From an uncultured Muribaculaceae bacterium (GTDB lineage: Bacteria; Bacteroidota; Bacteroidia; Bacteroidales; Muribaculaceae): a stretch of DNA of 64,000 bases. The translations under genes were made by a program, and so were the position numbers. Every line of letters starts with the position of its first letter. Positions within the stretch are counted from its first letter, which is position 1. The DNA is taken from positions 42,174 to 106,173 of the forward strand of contig CALUMJ010000006.1 of the NCBI GenBank assembly GCA_944321715.1. Direction: 5' to 3'. Shown here piece by piece: positions 27,361 to 36,135 of the stretch. A model generated the notes under the pieces. That model was given only the letters and a program-made list of their open reading frames with translations. It was not told where the DNA came from and made no database searches.

Positions 27361-28779
27361 TCAATCGACCCGGTGGCGGAAGGGAACGAGTGGCAGCCAG
27401 TCGGTGCTATGCACCTTTCCGGGCATCCAATTGCGAAAACAATAGCGCACTTCCACTATTTTACCCACCTTGCCGCATTCCACACGAATATCCCTATCGA
27501 CCGCCGTTGCCGTGGCAGGATAAAACACCCCGTCGATGCCGGCAACTTCAAAACCTTGTAAATCACGGTTGGGCGTGAAACCGCCTTCGGCATTGTCGAA
27601 ATACAGCAATGCACTATTGCCGTCCACCTCCATGCTGCGGAATGTGGGGCTGTCACACACTATGCCGCCTATGCCATAAGTTTTCACAGCAGCCATGAAT
27701 GCAAGCCTCTCGCCTATAGGTTGTTTCATGCTTGCGTGTATGTCCTCGGCCTCGTATGACTTCGACAAGTCGCTCGTGCATACGATGCCGCTATTAGGGA
27801 TTAGCTCCACAGCCTTGTGCTGCGCCTCGCGGAGCAATGCGCCATTGATGCCGGCAATGTCGCCGTAGGAATATGGCGGCACTTCCACACAATAAAACGG
27901 CACCTCGCCCAATCCCCATTTTTCGCGCCACAGTTGCACCATCCGGGCAAGCCGTTGCGGATAAGTGTCGTGCTGGTTGATGTTGCTCTCGCCTTGGTTC
28001 CACAAGAAGCCTTTCACAGTGTAACCAATCAGCGGATAAAGCATACCATTATACATTATCATCGGTTGGTCCCACTGGCGCACCTCGTCGCTGCCGGCTT
28101 GCGACAAATCCACATCGGCATATTTCGCGAGTTCCTCACGAGGCAACCAACCTTCGACGTGGCTGCCGCCCCAACTGCAATTAATGATTCCTACCGGAAC
28201 ATCGAGCAACCGGTTGAGTGCAACTGCAAAATGATAACCCACCGCACTGAACCAGCGAGCATTGGCAGGTTCACACTCCTTCCACTTGCCAGCCACGCTG
28301 TCGGCAGGCGACAACTGAGCTGTTTTCTCGACTGTCGCCATCCTTATTTTCCCACGATACTGGCCCGAATAGGCTATGTCGTGGTTGCTGTTCTCGACCG
28401 GCTGAGTCCAGAATCCGTTAAGAGGCATCTCCATGTTGGATTGACCCGAACAAAACCACACCTCGCCCACAAGCACGCCGGCAATAGATATGTTGCTTAT
28501 GCCATCATCAAATTTAATGGTATATGTGTCATACGAAGCCGATGGAGTGGCCACATCCACATGCCACCGTCCATCACTGTCGGTATGGGCTTGATAAACG
28601 CTGTTATCCCACGAAACCGACACTTTCACCACATCGGCATCGCTCCAGCCCCACAAACGGGCCTCGCTGTTTTGCTGCAGCACCATGTTGTCGCCGATTA
28701 TATCGGGCAACGTGACAGCATTCATCATGCCCGTGCAGCCAGCCAAAGCGATAGTTAACAGACAATTCAATACTTTCAT
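27361..28779 (-). CDS. SASA-family (sialate O-acetylesterase-like) carbohydrate esterase, lipoprotein
   Basis: 472 residues from the ATG at 28779; this start gives a signal peptide with lipobox LAGC (Cys15) and a 19-bp gap after the GH5 stop, whereas the longer frame to 28938 overlaps that gene. SGNH-type motifs: FCSGQSNMEMPL (nucleophile Ser114), LWNQGESNI, and the C-terminal Asp/His in DIHASMKQPIGERL. An Ig-like domain opens the protein (VTLPDIIGDNMVLQQ). Family members deacetylate sialic acid or plant polysaccharides; with no sialic acid genes here and a CE7 gene nearby, deacetylation of acetylated mannan is my inference. Confidence 0.82.
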   Translation of the reverse strand: MKVLNCLLTIALAGCTGMMNAVTLPDIIGDNMVLQQNSEARLWGWSDADVVKVSVSWDNSVYQAHTDSDGRWHVDVATPSASYDTYTIKFDDGISNISIAGVLVGEVWFCSGQSNMEMPLNGFWTQPVENSNHDIAYSGQYRGKIRMATVEKTAQLSPADSVAGKWKECEPANARWFSAVGYHFAVALNRLLDVPVGIINCSWGGSHVEGWLPREELAKYADVDLSQAGSDEVRQWDQPMIMYNGMLYPLIGYTVKGFLWNQGESNINQHDTYPQRLARMVQLWREKWGLGEVPFYCVEVPPYSYGDIAGINGALLREAQHKAVELIPNSGIVCTSDLSKSYEAEDIHASMKQPIGERLAFMAAVKTYGIGGIVCDSPTFRSMEVDGNSALLYFDNAEGGFTPNRDLQGFEVAGIDGVFYPATATAVDRDIRVECGKVGKIVEVRYCFRNWMPGKVHSTDWLPLVPFRHRVD

Positions 28780-28798
28780 ATTTCCTTGTTCAATATTT

Positions 28799-29794
28799 TT
28801 ATCGTTCGGTCTGCAAATAATGGCGTACAAGCACACCCCAAGGCTTGAGGTTGGCCTCGGTCCACTGGCTTCCGTCGGCAGGAGTGCCAGGTTGCAGCAT
28901 CGAGCAAGTTTCGTCCTTGTCGGAAATCGACCAAGCAATCCAACTGATAGAATTTTCCTTGGCTATGTCGAGCCACTTATCCCACGAGTCCATGTCGAGC
29001 ACGCCGTCGCCAGTGTGTACCATTCCGCCTGTTTCGGAAAAGAAAAGAGGCAGCCCCTTGCCTATGGCATACAATGCCTTGTCGCGGTTATAATCTTGGT
29101 GAGTGGCGGCATAGTAATGGAGCGAATATACCAGATTGCCGAACTTAGTAATAGGGTCGTCTGCCGCCTTGTCAACTTCTTGGTCCCAGCGCGGTGTCGG
29201 AACTATCACGATGGCATCGGGCGCATTCTCACGTATTACAGGAATTAGCTCTTCGCTATAAGCCTTGGTTTCGGCCCATTCCACTTCGAGCGGCTCGTTC
29301 CAAATCTCGTATATGATATTGGGGATATTCCCATATTTCTTCGACACCACGCCGAAAAACTCCTTTGCCAACGGCAAATTATTCTCGTGGCTGTGAAAAT
29401 CGACAATTATGTAAATGCCATTCTTAACGGCAGCATTAACCATGCTATCGACGGTGGCGTAGGCCAATTCGGGATTTTTGTCATAGCAATTGTCGTCGAG
29501 GTTTAACCCTATTGAGCAGCGCACCACTGTCGCGCCCCATTCTTTTGCTACCTTTGTCACGGCAGCCTCGTTGAAATAACGGTGCCACCAGTTGTGCCAG
29601 CCGAAACTCACACCACGCAACTGCACACGTTGCCCGTTGCTATCGACCATGTACTGTCCTTGTACCGACAATGCACCATGTTTCTCTACTGGTGTAGGTT
29701 CTTGCTGCGAAGCTGTTGGCTCGCTGCTCTGCGATGTGCATGAAATCATGCCAAACAGTGCCACTATGGCACATAATTGAAATAATCTTTTCAT
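28799..29794 (-). CDS. GH5 endoglucanase-like enzyme (subfamily 2-like), lipoprotein
   Basis: 331 residues. Lipobox MISC (Cys19), a Ser/Thr/Pro/Gln linker, then a compact GH5 barrel opening YMVDSNGQRVQLRGVSFGW, as in GH5_2 cellulases. Acid/base Glu167 is in YEIWNEP, nucleophile Glu254 in FFSETGG. Such enzymes cut beta-1,4-glucan; in this locus cleavage of the glucose-containing stretches of glucomannan is plausible. It is the first enzyme gene after the AraC regulator and is followed by the SASA esterase 19 bp later. Confidence 0.87.
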   Translation of the reverse strand: MKRLFQLCAIVALFGMISCTSQSSEPTASQQEPTPVEKHGALSVQGQYMVDSNGQRVQLRGVSFGWHNWWHRYFNEAAVTKVAKEWGATVVRCSIGLNLDDNCYDKNPELAYATVDSMVNAAVKNGIYIIVDFHSHENNLPLAKEFFGVVSKKYGNIPNIIYEIWNEPLEVEWAETKAYSEELIPVIRENAPDAIVIVPTPRWDQEVDKAADDPITKFGNLVYSLHYYAATHQDYNRDKALYAIGKGLPLFFSETGGMVHTGDGVLDMDSWDKWLDIAKENSISWIAWSISDKDETCSMLQPGTPADGSQWTEANLKPWGVLVRHYLQTER

Positions 29795-29831
29795 TGGTAA
29801 AATATCTTTTTGGGGTTACGAAAATCCAACA

Positions 29832-29866
29832 CAAAAATACATTTTGCCAATGATACAACACGCAAA
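29832..29866 (-). promoter_or_regulatory. Weak candidate promoter for the GH5-esterase pair
   Basis: TTTG (29866-29863) and TATTTTTG (29839-29832) on the minus strand are 23 bp apart, slightly wider than usual. The GH5 ATG is at 29794. Confidence 0.35.
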
Positions 29867-29901
29867 ACGACACGATAATGCCAAACTCTGACAAAATAGT
29901 A

Positions 29902-30777
29902 TCAAATTATCACCTTGTGCTTGCGGTAATTTTCACGGAACAGTTTCGGCGACACGCCTTTCTTGCGCTTGAAAATGCGGTTGAAATTCGATACATTGTT
30001 AAACCCGCAGTCAAAGCACACCTCGGCCACCGACATTGTCGTATCGACCAACTTGCGCGAAGCTATGCCCAAACGTATGTCGATGATATAGTCCGACACC
30101 GTTTTGCCCGTGCGCAACTTGAAAAACCGGCTGAATGCCGTGGGTGTCATCCCCACTATGTCGGCAAGGGTGTGCAGCCTTATGTCGGTATTGTAATTTT
30201 CGTTGATGTATTCCTCCACCTTTTGCACACGGCGGCTGTCGGCACTCACTTTTATATGTGAGAACGAACTGCTCGACAACTGGTGATAATTACTATCGAC
30301 CGACAACTCATATAAGATGGTCAAGATTTTCATCACCCGGTAGAAACCCGATTGCAGGTGGGTGATTTCGTCGAGCATCCCATATACTTTCATGATTGCC
30401 GGCATACCGAACGCTATGCCATAACGTGCCATATCGAGCATGGCGTGTACACTTTTCAACTGACGCTTGTTTATGAAATTCTCGCCGAAAAGCTCGGGCG
30501 AGAATTGCAGCGTAATTTCACGTATATTTCCACAAGCACAATCGGCTTGCTCCCACACATGTTCAAGCCCACTGCCTATTATTGCCAGGTCGCATTCGCC
30601 AAGCGTTTCAATCGAGTCGCCTACTATGCGCCTTGCACCGGCGCAGTTCTGCACGAAGTTCAATTCTATCTCGTTATGTTTATGCAATGGGTAAGTGAAA
30701 CTGTCTTTATACCTGTCAACCAGGTAAAAACAATCTTCGTTTGACAATGGTGTGATTTCGGTTATAACTTTGCTCAT
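29902..30777 (-). CDS. AraC-family transcriptional regulator, probable mannan-locus activator
   Basis: About 291 residues from the ATG at 30777; the frame extends to 30846 but that part crosses the likely transcription start. The N-terminal cupin-like sensing domain (FTYPLHKHNEIELNFVQNC) is followed by a C-terminal double helix-turn-helix (about 190-290) with IRLHTLADIVGMTPTAFSRFF and the hallmark AEVCFDCGFNNVSNFNRIFKR. Soluble and cytoplasmic. It is the first gene of the mannan locus and reads in the same direction as all of it. A classic hybrid two-component or sigma-type regulator is absent, which makes this the best candidate for local control, perhaps sensing mannobiose. Confidence 0.88.
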   Translation of the reverse strand: MSKVITEITPLSNEDCFYLVDRYKDSFTYPLHKHNEIELNFVQNCAGARRIVGDSIETLGECDLAIIGSGLEHVWEQADCACGNIREITLQFSPELFGENFINKRQLKSVHAMLDMARYGIAFGMPAIMKVYGMLDEITHLQSGFYRVMKILTILYELSVDSNYHQLSSSSFSHIKVSADSRRVQKVEEYINENYNTDIRLHTLADIVGMTPTAFSRFFKLRTGKTVSDYIIDIRLGIASRKLVDTTMSVAEVCFDCGFNNVSNFNRIFKRKKGVSPKLFRENYRKHKVII

Positions 30778-30843
30778 TATAAGTGGTAAAAGGTTTATTA
30801 TTAAGGAAACCGCGCACACATGCGGCGGCATTTTTGCATATTG

Positions 30844-30882
30844 CAAATATACCTAATTTGATATGCGAATACAAATATTCGC
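30844..30882 (-). promoter_or_regulatory. Promoter of the AraC regulator with a palindrome over the -33 box
   Basis: On the minus strand TTTG (30875-30872), a 20-bp spacer and TATATTTG (30851-30844) match the Bacteroidetes consensus fully. A 7-4-7 inverted repeat, GCGAATA (30865-30871) / TATTCGC (30876-30882), is centred exactly on the -33 TTTG and could be an operator for self-control or for a repressor. Confidence 0.65.
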
Positions 30883-31000
30883 ACAGAAAAAATCCACATT
30901 TCCCCACATTGTTTGCATCAAATAACTCATACATCGGCACATATTATGTTATAGGCTAAAGCATTAGCAGCAAAATGCACTCAAAATATAGCACACTAAA

Positions 31001-31040
31001 ACCGGAGGACATACACTTTTTTAGCATACTGTCCTCCGGT
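31001..31040. terminator. Terminator after recA
   Basis: An 11-bp perfect stem ACCGGAGGACA (31001-31011) / TGTCCTCCGGT (31030-31040) lies 58 bp past the recA stop. On the minus strand it is followed by TTTTAGTG, a modest T-run. Confidence 0.6.
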
Positions 31041-31098
31041 GTGAGATTATTACAAATTTACCTGATTTCGCAACTATTACGGCACAGCAGCTTGGCCA

Positions 31099-32202
31099 TC
31101 ATTGCTTAGTGGCGGCTTTCATTGCCTCCATTATTTTGCTTTCAAGCTCTTCGGCAAGCTCGGGATTGTCGGCCACGGCTCGCTTTGCTGCGTCGCGTCC
31201 TTGCCCCAGCTTGGTGTCGCCGTATGAGAACCATGCGCCACTTTTCTTTACTATGCCATATTCAACGCCGAGGTCAACTATTTCGCCAGTTTTCGATATG
31301 CCCTCGCCGAAAAGTATTTCAAACTCGGCCTTGCGGAATGGTGGTGCCACCTTGTTTTTAACCACTTTGACACGAGTCATGCTGCCAAGCACGTTCTCGC
31401 CATCTTTAACCTGCCCTATGCGGCGAATGTCAAGGCGCACCGACGAATAGAATTTCAACGCATTGCCGCCAGTCGTCGTTTCGGGATTGCCAAACATCAC
31501 CCCGATTTTTTCACGCAGCTGGTTAATAAAAATGCACGTGGTGTTGGTCTTGGAAATGGTTGACGTGAGCTTGCGCAAAGCCTGCGACATCAACCGAGCC
31601 TGCAACCCGACCTTGTTGTCGCCCATGTCACCTTCAATCTCGTTTTTCGGCGTTAGGGCGGCAACCGAGTCGATAACAATTATGTCGATTGCCGACGAGC
31701 GAATAAGTTGCTCGGCAATTTCAAGGGCTTGCTCGCCGTTGTCGGGCTGCGCTATCCACAAGTTGTTGACATCGACACCAAGTTTTTCGGCATAAAAACG
31801 GTCGAATGCGTGTTCGGCATCGATTATGGCAGCTATGCCACCTTGTTTCTGAGCTTCGGCTATCGCATGGATTGCCAGCGTGGTCTTACCCGACGATTCG
31901 GGGCCGAAAATCTCAATTATGCGGCCACGTGGATAGCCACCCACGCCCAATGCGAAATCAAGCCCTATTGAACCAGTCGGTATGACGGCAACATCATCGA
32001 TTTTTTCATCGCCAAGTTTCATTATCGCTCCACGTCCAAACGATTTGTCAATCTTGTCCATAGCCACTTGCAATGCCTTTAATTTCTCTTCGGGCACTGG
32101 CACCCGGCCAAATTTCAACGATTCCTGCTGCCCGCCATGTGATGTTTCGGCAGAAACTGGTGCGGCATCAGCGGCAGTGTCCTTTGTTTTCTTTTCAGCC
32201 AT
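31099..32202 (-). CDS. recA: Recombinase RecA
   Basis: 367 residues. Walker [10 protein letters not shown], Walker B region [12 protein letters not shown], the loop block [16 protein letters not shown] with [28 protein letters not shown], and the standard C-terminal domain are all present. It binds single-stranded DNA, drives strand exchange and triggers LexA cleavage. The first 30 residues ([21 protein letters not shown]) are a low-complexity extension seen variably in Bacteroidetes. Follows bcp after 14 bp and is likely co-transcribed with it. Confidence 0.98.
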   Translation of the reverse strand: MAEKKTKDTAADAAPVSAETSHGGQQESLKFGRVPVPEEKLKALQVAMDKIDKSFGRGAIMKLGDEKIDDVAVIPTGSIGLDFALGVGGYPRGRIIEIFGPESSGKTTLAIHAIAEAQKQGGIAAIIDAEHAFDRFYAEKLGVDVNNLWIAQPDNGEQALEIAEQLIRSSAIDIIVIDSVAALTPKNEIEGDMGDNKVGLQARLMSQALRKLTSTISKTNTTCIFINQLREKIGVMFGNPETTTGGNALKFYSSVRLDIRRIGQVKDGENVLGSMTRVKVVKNKVAPPFRKAEFEILFGEGISKTGEIVDLGVEYGIVKKSGAWFSYGDTKLGQGRDAAKRAVADNPELAEELESKIMEAMKAATKQ

Positions 32203-32216
32203 ATATCAATACGTGT

Positions 32217-32669
32217 TTATTTGTTCATGTTAAGAATTTGGTTGGCGGCATCCTTGGTGTTCACCTTCGTGATGATGTCGGCCACACGTCCCTGTTCGTC
32301 GATTAGGAAAGTTGTACGCACCGTACCCATGCATTCACGCCCGCACATTTTCTTTTTTTGCCACACGCCGAAAGCCTGGTTCAGCACAAGGTCGGTATCG
32401 GCAATAAGCGGGAATGGCAGCGAATGCTTCTCGGCAAACTTTTTATGCGATGCGGCTGTATCCTTGCTCACCCCGACAATCGCATATCCGGCAGCCAGCA
32501 AATCGCCATATCCGGCAGCCAAACTGCAAGCCTCGGCAGTACAGCCGGGAGTGTTATCCTTGGGGTAAAAATATATCACTAACTTTTTACCTGCAAAGTC
32601 GGCAGCCTTTATTTCGTTACCATTGGCATCAACACCAAGCACGTCGGGTATCTTATCTCCTATTTCCAT
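32217..32669 (-). CDS. bcp: Thioredoxin-dependent peroxiredoxin, BCP/PrxQ type
   Basis: 150 residues, the normal family length. Peroxidatic and resolving cysteines lie five apart in NTPGCTAEACSL, as in atypical two-Cys BCP enzymes. The C-terminal block MCGRECMGTVRTTFLIDEQG is also typical. Reduces hydrogen peroxide and organic peroxides in the cytoplasm. It shares a promoter with recA, linking oxidative and DNA damage responses. Confidence 0.95.
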   Translation of the reverse strand: MEIGDKIPDVLGVDANGNEIKAADFAGKKLVIYFYPKDNTPGCTAEACSLAAGYGDLLAAGYAIVGVSKDTAASHKKFAEKHSLPFPLIADTDLVLNQAFGVWQKKKMCGRECMGTVRTTFLIDEQGRVADIITKVNTKDAANQILNMNK

Positions 32670-32697
32670 AATTCGTCTTTATTTTTTATCATTTGTG

Positions 32698-32729
32698 TAA
32701 AGATAATGCAAAAACATCGGCAATACAAA
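32698..32729 (-). promoter_or_regulatory. Promoter of bcp-recA
   Basis: TTTG (32729-32726), a 20-bp spacer and TATCTTTA (32705-32698) on the minus strand; seven of eight bases fit TAnnTTTG. The bcp ATG is at 32669. Confidence 0.55.
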
Positions 32730-32823
32730 GCCTTGCCAATTTTTTCTTTTGCAAAATTACCGCCAGCATGGGCACAAATGCTGCCCATGCAAGCAAAACA
32801 TTGCAAATCGCAATTAACACAAA

Positions 32824-32855
32824 GGGCCGCCGCATGTTTCTTATGCGGCAGCCCT
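32824..32855. terminator. Terminator after serS
   Basis: GGGCCGCCGCAT pairs with ATGCGGCAGCCC, a stem with one mismatch and a short loop, 21 bp past the serS stop. T-rich on the plus side and weakly so on the minus side, so it may serve both directions. Confidence 0.6.
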
Positions 32856-32876
32856 GTTTTTCTATGTCGAATAATT

Positions 32877-34148
32877 TCAATCGATGATGTCGAAGCCAGT
32901 GTAGCGTTGCAGGCATTGTGGAATGCGTATGCCCTCGGCGCACTGGTTGTTTTCGAGCAATGCAGCCATGATGCGCGGCAAGGCAAGTGCCGAGCCATTG
33001 AGCGTGTGGCACAAGTGCGTCTTCTTGTCGTCGCCACGGTAGCGGCACTTGAGGCGGTTGGCCTGGTAGCTCTCGAAGTTCGATACCGAGCTGACCTCAA
33101 GCCAGCGTTTCTGGGCAGCCGAATACACCTCAAAGTCAAACGTGATTGCCGATGTAAAACTCATGTCGCCGCCGCACAAACGCAATATGTGCCATGGCAA
33201 CTCAAGTTTCTCAAGCAACCCTTGCACGTGGTCTTTCATCAACTCAAGTGCGGCGTAAGAGTTTTCGGGCTTCTCGATGCGCACAATCTCCACTTTGTCG
33301 AATTGGTGCAAGCGGTTGAGCCCGCGTACATCCTTGCCATACGACCCGGCCTCGCGGCGGAAACAAGCCGAATAAGCGCAATTCATCTTAGGCAGCTCTT
33401 TCTGGTCGAATATCACGTCGCGGTAAAGGTTTGTTACTGGCACTTCGGCAGTAGGAATGAGATACAGGTTGTCGAGGTTGCAGTGGTACATCTGTCCTTC
33501 CTTGTCGGGCAATTGGCCCGTGCCGTAGCCCGAAGCCTCGTTGACCACATACGGAGGTTCTATTTCCAAGTAGCCAGCCTTTCCGGCCTCGTCGAGGAAA
33601 AACTGAATCAATGCACGCTGCAATCTTGCGCCCTTGCCGATGTACACGGGGAAACCTGCCCCGGTAATTTTCACACCAAGGTCGAAATCGATGATGTTGT
33701 ATTTCTTCGCCAAATCCCAGTGAGGCAGTGCATCGGCCGGGAGGTCGGGCATCGGCCCGCCAGTCTTCTCTACAACGTTGTCCTCGGCACTCTTACCCTC
33801 TGGCACCATCGGAGATGGCACATTAGGCACCGACAACAATATCTCGTTGATTTCTTTTTCGGCGTTCTTGAGCCTCTCGTCTATCGCTTTGTTGTTCTCT
33901 TTCAACTGAGCCACGGTGACTTTCACCGCCTCGGCCTCGTCACGTTTCCCTTGTTTCATCAATGCGCCGATTTCGGCTGCCAGCTTGTTGAGCTGTGCTG
34001 CCTGATTGTCGCGCAATGTCTGCGCTTCGCGGCGTTCCTTGTCAAGTTCCACGACCCTCATGATAGGACCGCGCCCGTCGAAGTGCTTCACTGCAAGACG
34101 TGCGATTACCTCCTCGGGGTTTTCCTTGATAAAAGCTAATGTCAACAT
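32877..34148 (-). CDS. serS: Seryl-tRNA synthetase
   Basis: 423 residues. N-terminal two-helix coiled-coil arm for tRNA(Ser) (about 1-110: DKERREAQTLRDNQAAQLNK and KENNKAIDERLKNAEKEI), then the class II catalytic core with motif 2 CFRREAGSYGKDVRGLNRLHQF and motif 3 NGSALALPRIMAALLENNQ. It attaches serine to tRNA(Ser), and to tRNA(Sec) if present. Preceded by the yqeY gene by 35 bp. Confidence 0.98.
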   Translation of the reverse strand: MLTLAFIKENPEEVIARLAVKHFDGRGPIMRVVELDKERREAQTLRDNQAAQLNKLAAEIGALMKQGKRDEAEAVKVTVAQLKENNKAIDERLKNAEKEINEILLSVPNVPSPMVPEGKSAEDNVVEKTGGPMPDLPADALPHWDLAKKYNIIDFDLGVKITGAGFPVYIGKGARLQRALIQFFLDEAGKAGYLEIEPPYVVNEASGYGTGQLPDKEGQMYHCNLDNLYLIPTAEVPVTNLYRDVIFDQKELPKMNCAYSACFRREAGSYGKDVRGLNRLHQFDKVEIVRIEKPENSYAALELMKDHVQGLLEKLELPWHILRLCGGDMSFTSAITFDFEVYSAAQKRWLEVSSVSNFESYQANRLKCRYRGDDKKTHLCHTLNGSALALPRIMAALLENNQCAEGIRIPQCLQRYTGFDIID

Positions 34149-34183
34149 TTATTCTATCAGATTTCAGATTTTCACTTAGAAAT

Positions 34184-34633
34184 TCATGCGAGCAATTCAC
34201 GCACTTTAGCCGAAATGGCCTTGCCATCGGCGCGTCCTGCCAGCTCCTTAGATGCAACGCCCATCACTTTGCCCATTTCTTTCTGCGATGTGGCACCCAC
34301 GCGGGCTATGATTTCCTTCAGGGCTGCAAGAAGCTCGTCGTCGGTTAGCGGCTTGGGGAGGTATTCCTCAATCACGGCAGCTTCGGCCAATTCGCCTTGC
34401 GCCAAGTCGTCGCGGTTCTGGCCTTTGTATATTTCGGCACTTTCACGGCGTTGCTTGAGCATCTTTGCGAGGATTTTATTGGCAGTTTCGTCGCTCAGCT
34501 CTCCGTCAGCCCCCTTGGCCGTCTTCGCTTCGAGGAATTCTTTCTTTATCCCACGCAAAGCCTCAAGGCGAACATGGTCGCGGGCAAGCATGGCTTTTTT
34601 AATGTCGTTGTTTACAGTATCAAATAAACTCAT
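34184..34633 (-). CDS. GatB/YqeY domain protein
   Basis: 149 residues from the ATG at 34633, which follows GGAGG by 7 bases, an unusually strong ribosome site for this phylum; the frame runs on to 34702 without support. Helical YqeY family: SLFDTVNNDIKKAMLARD at the start and KEMGKVMGVASKELAGRADG near the end, the tRNA-binding-like domain found at the C-terminus of GatB. Stand-alone versions are common near rpsU, dnaG or aminoacyl-tRNA synthetase genes; the role is not settled. Sits between ftsZ and serS. Confidence 0.9.
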   Translation of the reverse strand: MSLFDTVNNDIKKAMLARDHVRLEALRGIKKEFLEAKTAKGADGELSDETANKILAKMLKQRRESAEIYKGQNRDDLAQGELAEAAVIEEYLPKPLTDDELLAALKEIIARVGATSQKEMGKVMGVASKELAGRADGKAISAKVRELLA

Positions 34634-34668
34634 GATAAACCTCCATTGTGATAATACATTCGTACAAA

Positions 34669-34705
34669 GCGGTGCGGCACGGCATAGCTGCCGTTGCCGC
34701 ACCGC
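34669..34705. terminator. GC-rich hairpin between ftsZ and yqeY
   Basis: An 11-bp stem GCGGTGCGGCA (34669-34679) / TGCCGCACCGC (34695-34705) with further pairing CGGCA/TGCCG inside. It lies 53 bp past the ftsZ stop. A TAATTTTG directly precedes the hairpin on the minus strand, so it may instead be the folded start of the yqeY mRNA. Confidence 0.5.
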
Positions 34706-34757
34706 AAAATTACTATAAATTCGGCTATTTATACAGTTTCGGCTGTAAAAATATCAT

Positions 34758-36086
34758 TTATCCGAATGTGATTTTCTTCCCCGCGGTAGCGCCGCCACCA
34801 TCACCATCCCTCGATGGCTTGGGCGTTTCGGCAAGAGTCGGCGTATACAACGTCTTGGGGTCGCGCTTGAATGTGGGCGTGGCAAATGCCTCGATTGCCT
34901 CATCGTCGTCCATCTCATCGGGCTTGAACAACTTGTATTTGCCTTTCGACGGCTGGGCAATCTTGTCGGGACCGTATATGTCAATCATCGCCTCCTTCTC
35001 GCGCTCCAAGTTGTCTTTCTCACGTGTATTGTCCTCGGCGTTTGAATTGTTATCGGGCTTACCGATTTTCACGTCATCCTTGATGCTCGTATCGAATCCT
35101 GCAGCGAGAATCGACACTTTCATGGTTTCGCCAAGCGTGTTGTCAAAAGCAGCACCCCAAATCACGTCCACCGAATTATCGAAGTTTGCCATGAACTGGT
35201 TAACCTCATTAAATTCGCTCATGGCCAACGCATTATTCTTCTCATCGGGCGAGAAGTAGAAATTGAGCAATATTCGGGTTGCCTTGTACACATCGCGGTT
35301 TTTCAACAACGGTGAACGCAATGCATCGGTAATAGCCTTAGTTATGCGATGCTCCCCTTCACCATAACCGGTGCTGATGATTGCCACACCACCGTTACGC
35401 AACGTGGTATCGACGTCACGCATGTCTATATTGATATACCCGTCGATTGTAATCATCTCTGAGATGCTACGGGCAGCCGTGGTGAGAGTGTCGTCGGCCT
35501 TGCACATGGCGTTGACGAATGTCAAGTCCTCGTAAATCTCGGTGAGGCGTTCGTTGTTGATAATCATGAGTGCATCCACGTGCTGCTTCATCTCCTCGGC
35601 ACCTTTCAAGGCCTTCAAAATTTTGCGCTCGCCTTCAAAGAGGAACGGAATAGTGACAATGCCCACCGTCAACACACCTTTTTCCTTGGCTATGCGTGCC
35701 ACCACCGGTGCAGCACCAGTACCTGTACCGCCGCCCATACCGGCAGTTATAAACACCATTTCGGTATCCCTGTCGAAAAGTCCTGCTATCTCGTTGCTAC
35801 TTTCCTCGGCTGCAGCGCGAGCCACATCGGGCTTGTTGCCAGCACCCATCCCATGCGCTGTTTCAGGGCCTATGAGCAGCTTGTTAGGCACAGGCGAGTT
35901 TTTCAATGCTTGGCTATCGGTGTTCAGCACGACAAACGACACACCGTCGATTTTCTGCCTGTACATGTTGTTTACGGCATTGTTGCCGCCACCACCCACG
36001 CCGATGATTTTGATGCGGTTGGGCTTTTCGCTGGTTTCTTCCGAAAATTCGGGTTCTTTATCTAATATTACAGAATCGTCAAACAT
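34758..36086 (-). CDS. ftsZ: Cell division GTPase FtsZ
   Basis: 442 residues. Tubulin-like GTPase core with IKIIGVGGGGNNAVNNM, the signature GMGGGTGTGAAP and the T7-loop region around FNEVNQFMANFDNSVDVIWG, followed by an acidic and charged linker (about 340-400) and a tail IEAFATPTFKRDPKTLY. The usual C-terminal peptide is only loosely matched. It forms the division ring that recruits the proteins made by the genes upstream. It is the last gene of the dcw cluster, 49 bp after ftsA. Confidence 0.98.
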   Translation of the reverse strand: MFDDSVILDKEPEFSEETSEKPNRIKIIGVGGGGNNAVNNMYRQKIDGVSFVVLNTDSQALKNSPVPNKLLIGPETAHGMGAGNKPDVARAAAEESSNEIAGLFDRDTEMVFITAGMGGGTGTGAAPVVARIAKEKGVLTVGIVTIPFLFEGERKILKALKGAEEMKQHVDALMIINNERLTEIYEDLTFVNAMCKADDTLTTAARSISEMITIDGYINIDMRDVDTTLRNGGVAIISTGYGEGEHRITKAITDALRSPLLKNRDVYKATRILLNFYFSPDEKNNALAMSEFNEVNQFMANFDNSVDVIWGAAFDNTLGETMKVSILAAGFDTSIKDDVKIGKPDNNSNAEDNTREKDNLEREKEAMIDIYGPDKIAQPSKGKYKLFKPDEMDDDEAIEAFATPTFKRDPKTLYTPTLAETPKPSRDGDGGGATAGKKITFG

Positions 36087-36135
36087 AGTTAAGTTGCATT
36101 TTTAATGTTGAATATAAATACTTTGTGCAAATCTC

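Noticed and set aside
27361-28938. Longer start for the SASA-type esterase at 28938
   Set aside because: It would overlap the upstream GH5 gene by 140 bases and bury the lipoprotein signal that begins at 28779.
5609-30777. A hybrid two-component or sigma/anti-sigma regulator for the SusCD genes
   Set aside because: No such gene is in or next to the locus; the AraC-type gene is the only regulator present.
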